From the NCBI GenBank assembly GCA_964514485.1, contig CAZEWG010000034.1, forward strand, positions 1 to 26,739: 26,739 nt of DNA, read 5' to 3'. The translations under genes and the position numbers were made by a program. The stretch is from JAEZAA01 sp964514485 (GTDB taxonomy: Bacteria; Pseudomonadota; Gammaproteobacteria; Pseudomonadales; Oleiphilaceae). The number at the start of each line of letters is the position of its first letter. Position 1 is the stretch's first letter. The notes under the pieces were generated by a model, which saw nothing but the letters and a program-made list of their open reading frames with translations, did no database searches and had not been told where the DNA came from. This document shows, in pieces, positions 7,795 to 15,563 of the stretch.

Positions 7795-8745
7795 TCAGCT
7801 GCCCTCATTCAGAAAGCGAAAGGCGCGCTGCTCGGACCAATACAGATCATTCCGGTTGAAGGACACGAAGCCCACATGCCCGCCAGAAACGGGCACTTCC
7901 AGCTTGACCCGGCGGTTGGCCTTCACCTCTGCGACGGGAAAGCAGTCCGGTGCCAGAAAGGGATCATTGGCCGCATTCACAATCAGCGTGGGAATCTGGA
8001 TGTTGCCGATAAAAAACTTGCTGCTACAGCGCCGCCAATAGTCTTCCGCATCATTAAAACCATGCAGTGGCGCGGTAAAACGGTCGTCAAACTGCTTGAA
8101 GGTGCGCACCTTGTCCAGCCGCGCAATGTCGATCTGATCTGGATATTGCTGATGCTTGAGCTGCATTTTGGTACGCAGGCTACGCATGAAACGGCTCAAG
8201 TATAGGTAGTTGGCCGGGCGCGTCAGCTGGGTGGCACTGGCGGCCAGATCGCACGGCACGGAAAACACCACGGCTTTGCTGATTGCGGAATCGAGCTTCG
8301 CCCCGGCCTCGCCCAGATACACCAGGCTCATATTGCCACCCATGCTAAATCCGATCAGAGCCACTTCGTCATAGAGGCCTTGGGCCCTGGCATGCGCGAT
8401 CACCTCGCGCAGGTCCTGGGTTTCGCCACTGTGATAAAAGCGCAGCTTCCGGTTCATCTCGCCGCCACAGGAGCGGTAGTTCCAGGCCAGGGCATCCCAC
8501 CCAAATGCATTGGCCGCCCTGGCCATGCCGGCCACATAAGGTCGCCGGCTATGCCCTTCCAGGCCATGGGAGATCACCACCAGACGCCGCGCCCCACACC
8601 GACTCCAATCCAGATCCAGAAAGTCGCCGTCCGCAGTGGTAATTCGCTCCCGCTCAAAATGTTGAGTGGCCACCTTGCGCCACAGGCTTGGGTAGATGCT
8701 CAACAAGTGCCCATTGCGAAGCAGTGTCGGCGCGACGTAGTCCAT
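7795..8745 (-). CDS. yheT: YheT-family alpha/beta hydrolase
   Basis: 316-residue hydrolase of the YheT/UPF0017 group. Family features in order: N-terminal RNGHLLSIYPSLWRK, ISHGLEGHSRRPY, AWNYRSCGGEMNR, the nucleophile elbow GFSMGGNMSL (catalytic Ser), an acid region IVNAANDPFLAP, and a C-terminal GGHVGFV (catalytic His). A TTG at 8772 would extend the frame, but ATG 8745 has a strong ribosome site (GGGGAGA) and gives MDYVAPTLLRNGHLL. It lies 49 bp after uspE on the same strand with no visible terminator, so the two are probably co-transcribed. Members are annotated as esterases; the natural substrate is unclear. Confidence 0.92.
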   Translation of the reverse strand: MDYVAPTLLRNGHLLSIYPSLWRKVATQHFERERITTADGDFLDLDWSRCGARRLVVISHGLEGHSRRPYVAGMARAANAFGWDALAWNYRSCGGEMNRKLRFYHSGETQDLREVIAHARAQGLYDEVALIGFSMGGNMSLVYLGEAGAKLDSAISKAVVFSVPCDLAASATQLTRPANYLYLSRFMRSLRTKMQLKHQQYPDQIDIARLDKVRTFKQFDDRFTAPLHGFNDAEDYWRRCSSKFFIGNIQIPTLIVNAANDPFLAPDCFPVAEVKANRRVKLEVPVSGGHVGFVSFNRNDLYWSEQRAFRFLNEGS

Positions 8746-8794
8746 GTCTCTCCCCCTCAGTGTGTCCTGCAAGCCGGCCGCTCACAGGTTGTCA

Positions 8795-9712
8795 TTAACG
8801 AACCACCAAAATGTCAGACTCCAGGTTATCCAGCACCCGCTCTGCAGTGCTGCCAATCAAAATTCTGTCCACCCCACTGCGGGAGACTGCCCCCATAACC
8901 GTGAGGTCAATGGCATTGCGGTTCACAAACTGAGGTAAGACCCGCTCCGGCACCCCATCTTCCAGATAGGAAATGGCTTCCGGTGCCGCTGTCGCCATCA
9001 GATTTTCCAATGCGGTCCGATGACGCTTCATCACCTCGCGGCGATAACTGGGAAAGTCCTTGATCAGCGTGTCAAACTCAGCCATTAACCCCGTTGGCGC
9101 CACTTCATAGGCATGGACCACATGCAGTTCCGCGGGCAAATGAGTGGCCATCAGCTTGGCGATCTCCAGAATGCGCAAGTCCAGTTCCGGCGACTTTTCC
9201 CGGGCATGGACGGGATCGACGGCCGCCAGCAACCGGCGACGGGCATTCCAGACATGCTCTCTTTTCACAAACCAGATCGGGCGGGAGGTTTCCCGCATCA
9301 AATGCCAGTCGGTATTGGTAAACAAGGCCCGCTTCAACAGGGAATGCTGATGAGTCTCTTTCAGAATCAGGTCCGCCTGGATTTCATCCGCCCGTTCCAA
9401 TACTGCATCATACAGATGCCGTGCCCAACGCACCTCGGTCGTGACCTGTACCCCGGCCTGGGTCAAGCGCTCCACATAGGCGTCCAGCCACTGCTGCTTA
9501 CTGGTGACCAGCCCCTGCATGGCCGCTTCCAGGCTTGCCGCCTCCAACGGATAGCTCGGCTCCAGCACGCCCCGGTGCTCTGCCACGAAGAGCTCGAGCC
9601 GGGCATTGAAACAGGTTCCGATCATTACCGCCCGTTCCAGCAAAGCATCGTTTTCGCTCGTCGGGTCGACCACCACCAGTACGGTTTTCAGGTCCATATC
9701 AACAATCTCCAT
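8795..9712 (-). CDS. uspE: Universal stress protein E-like (tandem Usp domains)
   Basis: About 305 residues with two UspA-type domains: the first opens with KTVLVVVDPTSENDALLERAV, the second with RRLLAAVDPVHAREKSPELD. The second ends in the nucleotide-binding-like motif VMGAVSRSGVDRILIGSTAE. DWHLMRETSRPIWFVK in the middle matches E. coli UspE well. Cytoplasmic stress-resilience protein. The start is uncertain: ATG 9739 lacks a ribosome site, while 9712 (GGGAG, 9 nt) and 9697 (GGAG, 9 nt) both have one. I chose 9712. It is probably first in a transcript with the YheT-type gene. Confidence 0.9.
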   Translation of the reverse strand: MEIVDMDLKTVLVVVDPTSENDALLERAVMIGTCFNARLELFVAEHRGVLEPSYPLEAASLEAAMQGLVTSKQQWLDAYVERLTQAGVQVTTEVRWARHLYDAVLERADEIQADLILKETHQHSLLKRALFTNTDWHLMRETSRPIWFVKREHVWNARRRLLAAVDPVHAREKSPELDLRILEIAKLMATHLPAELHVVHAYEVAPTGLMAEFDTLIKDFPSYRREVMKRHRTALENLMATAAPEAISYLEDGVPERVLPQFVNRNAIDLTVMGAVSRSGVDRILIGSTAERVLDNLESDILVVR

Positions 9713-9800
9713 CGCACCGGTCTCCCGGCATTGATTCATTAATCTTTTTAATCGCTATTTTGCAGACAGGAACATTCAAGCAGAAGCCCAACCACCCAAG

Positions 9801-9823
9801 CCCTGACTCCCATCAAGTCAGGG
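9801..9823. repeat. Hairpin in the uspE / tRNA-Asn gap
   Basis: CCCTGACT and AGTCAGGG form a perfect 8-bp stem with loop CCCATCA. It lies upstream of uspE and of the tRNA promoter. No U-run follows on either strand. Role unknown; it could be part of a regulator site or the leader of uspE. Confidence 0.35.
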
Positions 9824-9959
9824 GCAAATCCCATGCCCCCTCCAATACCCGACGTACGATGCCCCGTGACAGGGCCACTGTCCAGTGCAACCCCAAAAGC
9901 GAAATGGAAGCCACGGCAGGATTTTTCATTATTTTCACGTTTATCAAGGCATTCAGGTG

Positions 9960-9988
9960 TTGACGTTGCCGGAATCACTCTATATTAT
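9960..9988 (+). promoter_or_regulatory. Sigma-70 promoter of the first tRNA-Asn
   Basis: TTGACG (9960-9965), 17-nt spacer, TATTAT (9983-9988), ending 21 bp before the mature tRNA. An alternative -10 TATATT (9981-9986) overlaps it with a shorter spacer. Position and quality fit a stable-RNA promoter. Confidence 0.75.
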
Positions 9989-10009
9989 TCGCAGCCTGTG
10001 TTTGGCAGT

Positions 10010-10085
10010 TCCTCGATAGCTCAGTCGGTAGAGCAACGGACTGTTAATCCGTGGGTCGCTGGTTCGAGCCCAGCTCGAGGAGCCA
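10010..10085 (+). tRNA. tRNA-Asn (anticodon GTT)
   Basis: 76-nt cloverleaf: acceptor TCCTCGA pairs with TCGAGGA, D arm GCTC..GAGC, anticodon arm CGGA-CTGTTAA-TCCG with anticodon GTT, T arm GCTGG-TTCGAGC-CCAGC, discriminator G and encoded CCA. It is identical to the copy at 22789-22864. I see no intrinsic terminator in the following 200 bp (10086-10285), which hold no other recognisable feature. Confidence 0.98.
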
Positions 10086-10285
10086 TTTCTCCTTGTCCTG
10101 CCAAACCTCTCCTCTTATTGTCCCTGTTTAAAATTTCCCTTAGCTTTCACAGACAAACCGAACCCGAGCAATTGTGGTTCGCGCCCGTTGTGCCGCCTGC
10201 CTGCTGTGTGTCCACCAACCGGATCAGCGCTTGGGAGCAGGCCCACCGACCCGCCCCACAAACCCAACTGCCCGCAGAAAACCCG

Positions 10286-11575
10286 CTAGATCAGCTGATC
10301 CTCTGCAAAAAAGGCCGTCAGCACCTGAAACAGGTTGTAGGCATCCTCACTACCCGCCAGTTCTCGAATGGAGTGCATGGCAAATTGCGGCACGCCGATA
10401 TCCAGGGTTCGCACCCCGATATTACCGGCAGTGATGGGACCAATAGTGCTGCCACAGGCCATATCGGTACGCACCACAAAGCTCTGACACGGCAGCCCCA
10501 AACGCTCACTCAACACCCGATACAGGCTGCTGGTTTCACTACTGGTGGCATAACGCTGGTTGGCGTTGATCTTGATGACCGGTCCACGATTCAATAACGG
10601 GCCATGGTTGGCATCATGCCGATCGGCAAAGTTGGGGTGGACACCATGAGCATTATCCGCGGAAATGAACAACGAGCGGCTGATCCCTCGCTGACGCGCC
10701 TCCCCATCCGGACAGATCCGCTCCAAAACCGATGCCAGGAATGGCCCCTGGGCACCTTCCGCTGACTGGCTGCCCACTTCTTCATGATCGTTGAGCACCA
10801 ACAGGGCCGGCTCCGTGGTCTCGGACTCCACCAGGGCACGCAAGCCGATATAGCAGCTGAGCAGGTTATCAAGCCGCGCCGAAGCGATGAACTCTTCCCG
10901 TAGTCCGACAAACGACGGCGGCTGGGTGTCGTACAGGCTCAGCTCATAATCCAGCACCCGCTGCACGCTTAAATCAGGGTGCTCATCCTTCAGCTGCAGG
11001 GCCAGCATGGTCCGGAAGTCCAGGTGTTCATTCTCCAGCTGCAGGAGAATGGGAGGCAACTCCCGCTGCGGGTTGATGCTGCGACTACTGTTCGCCTCAC
11101 GATCCAAATGAATGGCCAGACTGGGGATCACCGCGATGGGCTTGGCAAAATTCACCAAGGCGGACCCGATCCGCCCCTGCTCATCCAGATAACCGACCCG
11201 GCCGGCAATGGATAAGTCTCGATCAAACCAGGGCGCCAGCAAGGCACCACCATAGACTTCCACGCCCAACTGGAAATATCCCTTGGAATTGATCTCCGGA
11301 TTGGGCTTCACCCGCAGACAGGGACTATCCGTATGAGCGCCCACCATCCGAATGCCACGATCATCCAGGGCGCCATGCACAAATGCAACAATGGAAGAGC
11401 CATTGCGGACGACGTAATAACGCCCCCCAGGCGTCAGAGCCCAGGCATCCACCTCCTGCAGGGGCTGAAAACCAGCGGCTCGCAGACGTTGCACCACCTG
11501 CGCCACGGCGTGATAAGGTGTGGGAGAGTTTTTCAGAAAATCAAAAAGATCCCGATTAAAATCGGCCTGTTCCAT
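10286..11575 (-). CDS. apeB: M18-family aminopeptidase (aspartyl-aminopeptidase type)
   Basis: 429 residues, exactly the usual size for the bacterial ApeB/M18 group. Cytosolic zinc aminopeptidase that trims N-terminal residues in peptide turnover. Dinuclear metal-site elements: GAHTDSPCLRVKPNP (His81, Asp83), ARLDNLLSCY (Asp236), NDHEEVGSQSAEG (the Glu pair near 265-266), SADNAHGVHPNF, and a late His in FAMHSIRELAGSED. A longer frame to 11680 exists, but ATG 11575 is preceded by GAGG and gives the family N terminus MEQADFNRDLFDFLKNSPTP. It is divergent from the exonuclease-like gene. The symbol follows Pseudomonas usage. Confidence 0.95.
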   Translation of the reverse strand: MEQADFNRDLFDFLKNSPTPYHAVAQVVQRLRAAGFQPLQEVDAWALTPGGRYYVVRNGSSIVAFVHGALDDRGIRMVGAHTDSPCLRVKPNPEINSKGYFQLGVEVYGGALLAPWFDRDLSIAGRVGYLDEQGRIGSALVNFAKPIAVIPSLAIHLDREANSSRSINPQRELPPILLQLENEHLDFRTMLALQLKDEHPDLSVQRVLDYELSLYDTQPPSFVGLREEFIASARLDNLLSCYIGLRALVESETTEPALLVLNDHEEVGSQSAEGAQGPFLASVLERICPDGEARQRGISRSLFISADNAHGVHPNFADRHDANHGPLLNRGPVIKINANQRYATSSETSSLYRVLSERLGLPCQSFVVRTDMACGSTIGPITAGNIGVRTLDIGVPQFAMHSIRELAGSEDAYNLFQVLTAFFAEDQLI

Positions 11576-11747
11576 TGTGCACCTCAACAACCAACTGACA
11601 CCCCATCCGCAGGCCCATCTCACCAGGACCTTCGGATAGCGAAAAAACAAGCTTACCACTGCGCCTCGCCCAGGAGCCACAGCATAAGTTTAAGCCCGCC
11701 AACCCCTCAACCCAACGCAACACCATCACACTGACTGAAGTTGCCGC

Positions 11748-11753
11748 TATAAT
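11748..11753 (+). promoter_or_regulatory. Probable -10 box (TATAAT) for the exonuclease-like gene
   Basis: Perfect TATAAT 31 bp before the chosen ATG at 11785. The -35 region at the right distance is poor (ATCACA, 17-nt spacer), so activator help is possible. Confidence 0.5.
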
Positions 11754-11784
11754 GAGCCGGTTCTCAACCGAGCAGGAACACTCC

Positions 11785-12273
11785 ATGCCCTATCCATTAT
11801 TCATCGACTTCGAAGCAAGCAGCTACGATGAAGACAGCTATCCGATTGCCGTGAGCTGGTCGTTACCGGACGGCCAGATCAAGTCTGTTTTGATCATCCC
11901 CGAAGACGACTGGACCGATTGGGACCCGGGCAACTTCGCGGCTCGCGGCATCAGCCGGGAGCACCTGTTTGAGCAAGGCTTCTCCGCCCTGGACGTGATC
12001 CGGGAAATGAACGAGGACCTGTCCGACAACCAGGTTTTCGTGGATGGCCTGGATTACGACCAGGAATTATTGGAGCGCCTGTTTGAAGCCTACAATGAAA
12101 CACCCGCGTTTGAGCTCATCGCCGTTGGCGAGCTCTTTCGCAGCTACGGTTATGAGCGGTTTCTGGAGTATCGCGAGCAGCTTTTCCTGGCCAACGGCAT
12201 GTCGCCCTATGATTCAGAAAGCAACGTCCTGGCCATGCTAAAACTGGCTGATGAACTGGGTCTGCAAGACTGA
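11785..12273 (+). CDS. RNase H-like 3'-5' exonuclease-fold protein, possibly degenerate
   Basis: 162 residues. The opening YPLFIDFEASSYDEDSYPIA has the Asp-x-Glu pair (Asp8, Glu10) of DEDD exonuclease motif I. FVDGLDYDQELLERLF (Asp87-Asp92) could be motif II. In the C-terminal part, YDSESNVLAMLKLADE sits where family members have His-x4-Asp; here Tyr142 and Asn147 occupy those places, so catalysis may be lost or altered. ATG 11785 was chosen over the longer frame from 11752 because CAGGA lies 7 nt upstream and the protein starts directly with the first strand. It is divergent from apeB and probably has its own promoter. Function unknown; the fold assignment is my reading of motifs. Confidence 0.65.
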   Translation: MPYPLFIDFEASSYDEDSYPIAVSWSLPDGQIKSVLIIPEDDWTDWDPGNFAARGISREHLFEQGFSALDVIREMNEDLSDNQVFVDGLDYDQELLERLFEAYNETPAFELIAVGELFRSYGYERFLEYREQLFLANGMSPYDSESNVLAMLKLADELGLQD

Positions 12274-12357
12274 TCCGCCGCTATCCGGCCGAATTTGTGA
12301 TATCCATCAGCGAAAGCCCTCGCCTGCTCCTGCACAATTCGGCAGTCTCAAGCTAAA

Positions 12358-12380
12358 GGCGGGCTCCTGTTGAGCCCGCC
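12358..12380. repeat. Strong hairpin in the leader of the outer-membrane barrel gene
   Basis: GGCGGGCTC / GAGCCCGCC, 9-bp perfect GC-rich stem with loop CTGTT, ending 30 nt before the ATG at 12411. No U-run follows (CCCTCGATC). It may end transcription of the upstream gene with help, or be a 5' leader structure of the barrel gene. Confidence 0.55.
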
Positions 12381-12410
12381 CCCTCGATCAGACAGGAAGT
12401 TCGAATACTC

Positions 12411-12974
12411 ATGCGCCACCTCCTTGTGATTTCTGCTCTCACCCTCGGTCTGTCCTCGCCTTGCTGGGCCCAAGAAGAACGGGAAGACAAAGCCTTTATT
12501 GGCGTACGTGCCGTCGATCTTGAATTCCGCACCTCTCATGCCACCCGCGAGGACAATATGGCCGGCGCCGAACTGGTGCTGGGCAGCCACATTACCGACT
12601 ATGTTCGGGTTGAGCTGAGACTCGGCACCGGCCTGGGAGATATCCAGCTGGAAGAAGAGCTCACCGCGGAAGTCAAAGGCTATGCCAGCTGGTATATGGG
12701 GCCGCAATACCCAATCACGGAAAACCTCTGGGTTTACGGGCTGCTGGGCTTCTCCTTTATCAAGGGAGATACGGAGCGGGCAGATCCGGACAGCTATCCA
12801 GAGTATCCCGACAAGTTCTATGACAGCTCCTTCAGCTTCAGCTATGCTGCCGGTTTCGACTATCGGCTATTCGGCAACTGGTATGGCAACTTTGAGTTCG
12901 GCCGGATCAACCGGGACAGCCAGACCAAACTGCGCACCATGCAGCTGGGCCTGGGAATCAAGTACGAATTCTAA
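12411..12974 (+). CDS. Small outer-membrane beta-barrel protein (OmpA/OmpW-like porin family)
   Basis: 187 residues. Signal peptide MRHLLVISALTLGLSSPCWA, cleavage before QEERED. The mature part alternates polar and aromatic residues as amphipathic strands (FIGVRAVDLEF; YASWYMGPQYPITENLWVYG; SFSFSYAAGFDYRLFGNWYG) and ends LGLGIKYEF with the terminal Phe read by the BAM machinery. The length suits an 8-stranded barrel. AGGAAG lies about 11 nt before the ATG, with a strong hairpin further upstream. Specific role unknown. Confidence 0.82.
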   Translation: MRHLLVISALTLGLSSPCWAQEEREDKAFIGVRAVDLEFRTSHATREDNMAGAELVLGSHITDYVRVELRLGTGLGDIQLEEELTAEVKGYASWYMGPQYPITENLWVYGLLGFSFIKGDTERADPDSYPEYPDKFYDSSFSFSYAAGFDYRLFGNWYGNFEFGRINRDSQTKLRTMQLGLGIKYEF

Positions 12975-12999
12975 GCAGCGCTAAAGCAAACCGGAAAGG

Positions 13000-13027
13000 C
13001 CTGAAGCAAGGCTCGCCTTGCTTCAGG
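13000..13027. terminator. 12-bp perfect hairpin at the convergent ends of the barrel gene and rlmKL
   Basis: CCTGAAGCAAGG and CCTTGCTTCAGG pair perfectly across loop CTCG. The right arm covers the rlmKL stop codon (13023-13025). No clear U-run on either strand, although CCTTTCC follows on the minus side. Likely a shared 3' end structure. Confidence 0.55.
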
Positions 13028-15209
13028 AGCGCCAGCGAATCCGCCAGCAGCGATGAATTTTGGGATTGCGCTCGAAATCCGGATCCAGGGTTTCCCGACT
13101 GATCTCCGTCACCTCGTAACGCTGCTCCAGCGCCGGACTCATCTGAAAGCGCCGATAGTTGTTGGAGAAGATCAGCACTCCACCCCGCTCCAAAAGCCGC
13201 ATGGCGTCATCCACCAGCACCTCATGATCCCGCTGTACATCCAGGACGTTGTCGGTACGCTTGGAGTTGGAAAAGGTGGGCGGATCCAGAAAGATAATAT
13301 CGAATCGCTCACGAGCCTCCTTCAGCCACTGCATGCAGTCAGCCTGCACAAACTCGTGCTGGGCCTCGCTGAAGCCATTCAGGGTCAGGTTGCGTCGCGC
13401 CCAGTTGATGTAGGTTTTGGACAGATCCACACTCAGCGTACGCCGGGCACCGCCCCGTGCCGCATGCACCGTGACCGCGCCGGTATAGCAGAACAGATTC
13501 AATACCCGCTTGCCCTTGGCATTGGCCTGCATCCAGCGCCGCATGGGGCGATGATCCAGGAACAGACCGGTATCCAGATAATCCCGCAGGTTCACATACA
13601 GTCGACAACCGTGCTCCGTCACTTCCAGCTCATGACGGCTTTGATCCAGTTTCTGATACTGGCTGGTGCCCTTCTGCTGACGCCGCTCCTTCAACACGAT
13701 TTGATGGGCCGGCACCCCGGTGACCTCCGGCAGGCACAGCACCAAATCCTGCAAGCGCTGCTGCGCCTTCACCGGATCCACTGACTTGGGCGGCGCATAC
13801 TCCTGCACATGCAGCCAGTCGCGATAACGATCAATCGCCACCGCATATTCCGGCAGGTCCGCATCATAGATCCGATAACACTCAATACCTTCCCGCGCTG
13901 CCCAGCGGTCCAGCTTTTTCATATTCTTGGCCAGGCGATTGGCAAACATGCGCACCGACTCACCCAGCACGACCGGCGCCGACTTATCCCCCGCCACCGC
14001 GGCCCGGGGCTGCTCCGGCTGCCCCTGCAACTCCCGGAAGATGGTCTCGTCATTCACCTTGAACAACAGCAATTTACAGGGAATGGCGCCATTAAAGAAC
14101 GCATACTGGTGGTGACTCCTCACCCCCAGATATTTGCCCAACTTGGGGTTGCCCGTAAAGATCGCCCCATTCCAATCCCGGCAATGGTGACGTAACACCT
14201 CACCCAGTGCCTGGTACAACGGCTGGACAGTGATTTCATCGCTGAGCCGCTCGCCATAGGGCGGGTTGGCAATCAACAGCCCCGGCTCCTGCCAGGTGGA
14301 AGGCAGGCGAAAGTCGGCCAGGGCACGGCGCTCAACGTGGATCACACCCACCAGGTCGGCCTGCTCGATATTCATTTGTGCCGCTTTAACCGCATTCAAA
14401 TCGGCATCATAGCCATGCAGGGACGATTTCAGGGCGGCCCGGCCCGCTTCCTGGCGAGCGCGGGCCTCCTGCAGCAAGGGCTGCCAGTCCGCGACCTGGA
14501 AACCGGGCCAGCGCTGAAAGCTGAAATAATGATCCAGCAATCCCGGTGCGGTGTCCGCGGCAATCCAGGCCGCCTCAATGAGCAACGTCCCGGAACCACA
14601 CATGGGATCGACCAAGGGAGCCCCGGCGGCCGCCATTTGCTGCCAGCCCGCCCGCAACAGGATAGCGGCGGCAAGATTCTCTTTCAGAGGTGCCTTGGCG
14701 CCCTCTGCCCGATAGCCCCGCTGGTGCAGGCTGCGCCCGGCCAGATCCAAATAAAGTGTCAGCCTGTCACGCCTTAAAAAGGCCTGTACCCGCAGCTCCG
14801 GCCATTCTTTATCAATCAGCGGCCGCTCCAGCCCCTGATCCCGAAACTGGTCAACAATGGCATCCTTGATCTTCAAGGCTCCAAAGTGACTGTGCTTGAT
14901 CTGCTCCGACTGCCCCCTGAAATCCACCAGCAAGGTTCCGCCGGGACGCAAACGCTCGGTCCATGACACCTGCCGGGCCGCTTCATAAAGGTCATCCGCC
15001 CCTTTAACCGGAAAGCTACCGACTTCCAGCAGAACCCGGTTGGCCAGTCGCGACCAGAGACAGACTCGATAAGCCTCCGGCAACGTCATTTGGCAATAGA
15101 CCCCGTTGGTGGCCAAACGGAGATTGGGCACGCCCAGCTCACGCAATTCCACCTCAAGCAACTGCTCAAGGCCTTTGGGACAAGATACGAGGAATTGGTT
15201 TACAGACAT
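13023..15209 (-). CDS. rlmKL: Bifunctional 23S rRNA methyltransferase RlmKL (m2G2445 / m7G2069)
   Basis: 728-residue fusion matching E. coli RlmL over its whole length. Order: THUMP RNA-binding domain (about 43-155), N-terminal RlmL methyltransferase with SAM site VDPMCGSGTLLIEAA (near 200) and catalytic NPPYGERLSDE (near 314), a conserved linker with GIECYRIYDADLPEYAVA, then the RlmK methyltransferase with NLFCYTGAVTVHAARGG (near 569) and DPPTFSNSKR (near 640). It modifies G2445 (N2) and G2069 (N7) of the large subunit during assembly. The start at 15209 aligns with the family, yet has almost no Shine-Dalgarno sequence. A CTAATTGAATTAG dyad (15222-15234) and a TATAAT -10 lie just upstream. 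It is followed in gene order by rmf and pyrD, as in Pseudomonas. Confidence 0.98.
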   Translation of the reverse strand: MSVNQFLVSCPKGLEQLLEVELRELGVPNLRLATNGVYCQMTLPEAYRVCLWSRLANRVLLEVGSFPVKGADDLYEAARQVSWTERLRPGGTLLVDFRGQSEQIKHSHFGALKIKDAIVDQFRDQGLERPLIDKEWPELRVQAFLRRDRLTLYLDLAGRSLHQRGYRAEGAKAPLKENLAAAILLRAGWQQMAAAGAPLVDPMCGSGTLLIEAAWIAADTAPGLLDHYFSFQRWPGFQVADWQPLLQEARARQEAGRAALKSSLHGYDADLNAVKAAQMNIEQADLVGVIHVERRALADFRLPSTWQEPGLLIANPPYGERLSDEITVQPLYQALGEVLRHHCRDWNGAIFTGNPKLGKYLGVRSHHQYAFFNGAIPCKLLLFKVNDETIFRELQGQPEQPRAAVAGDKSAPVVLGESVRMFANRLAKNMKKLDRWAAREGIECYRIYDADLPEYAVAIDRYRDWLHVQEYAPPKSVDPVKAQQRLQDLVLCLPEVTGVPAHQIVLKERRQQKGTSQYQKLDQSRHELEVTEHGCRLYVNLRDYLDTGLFLDHRPMRRWMQANAKGKRVLNLFCYTGAVTVHAARGGARRTLSVDLSKTYINWARRNLTLNGFSEAQHEFVQADCMQWLKEARERFDIIFLDPPTFSNSKRTDNVLDVQRDHEVLVDDAMRLLERGGVLIFSNNYRRFQMSPALEQRYEVTEISRETLDPDFERNPKIHRCWRIRWRS

Positions 15210-15242
15210 ATGTCGAATCAGCTAATTGAATTAGAGAACACG

Positions 15243-15248
15243 ATTATA
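15243..15248 (-). promoter_or_regulatory. Probable -10 box of rlmKL
   Basis: Minus-strand TATAAT 34 bp upstream of the rlmKL ATG. No good -35 is visible at 16-18 bp. Transcription would start near the CTAATTGAATTAG dyad, giving a short leader with no clear ribosome site. Confidence 0.45.
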
Positions 15249-15351
15249 AAATACAATCGCAAAAATGGGGCAGGCCAAATCCGGGGATTAATTGCCAAAT
15301 CAGCGTGTTAAGCCTTTTAATTCCGCGCAAGAATAAAAACACATATTCTTA

Positions 15352-15369
15352 TACAGATTAGTTACTGTA
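15352..15369. promoter_or_regulatory. TACAG-N8-CTGTA dyad in the rmf upstream region
   Basis: Perfect 5-bp arms around ATTAGTTA. It has the spacing of a LexA site but the arms are reversed (ACAG..CTGT, not CTGT..ACAG), so it is not a LexA box. It overlaps a possible rmf -10. Regulator unknown. Confidence 0.3.
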
Positions 15370-15431
15370 CATATTGAACAGAATTGGCTTTACTCGATCT
15401 GAGGCGCAAGCAAAAAACGCGTCAGCTTACC

Positions 15432-15461
15432 CTTGCCTATTTCAATAGGCAAGCATTTTTT
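15432..15461 (+). terminator. Intrinsic-terminator-like hairpin inside the rmf leader
   Basis: CTTGCCTAT / ATAGGCAAG, 9-bp perfect stem, loop TTCA, followed by CATTTTTT. It is about 100 nt upstream of the rmf start, and no plus-strand gene precedes it. Either it ends a small RNA transcribed from about 15360, or it is an attenuator of rmf. Confidence 0.7.
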
Positions 15462-15563
15462 ACACCAACGGTCATTCTACAAGAAGGGAGTTTTATTTAA
15501 CGACCGAAACACACGCAAATCTACACATACTTAAACCAAACGAATAGTGAGGTTGCATAAGAA

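Larger units (their letters stand above)
15210..15563 (+). other. Gene-free region holding the rmf leader and the divergent rlmKL promoter
   Basis: 354 bp without a credible gene and markedly AT-richer than the flanks. From left: a 13-bp dyad CTAATTGAATTAG at 15222-15234, the rlmKL -10, a dyad TACAG-N8-CTGTA (15352-15369) that overlaps a possible rmf -10 (TATACA, 15350-15355), a terminator-like hairpin (15432-15461), then about 100 nt of A-rich leader to the rmf ATG. A structured rmf leader RNA (rmf motif) has been described in Pseudomonas; I infer that this is the equivalent position but cannot align it. Confidence 0.6.

Noticed and set aside
9960..10085. tRNA-Asn as an attachment site of an integrated element
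   Set aside because: No integrase, phage gene or partial repeat of the tRNA 3' end near either copy; the second full-length gene is an independent tRNA.
13053..13784. 243-residue plus-strand frame inside rlmKL
   Set aside because: Antisense shadow of the RlmK domain.
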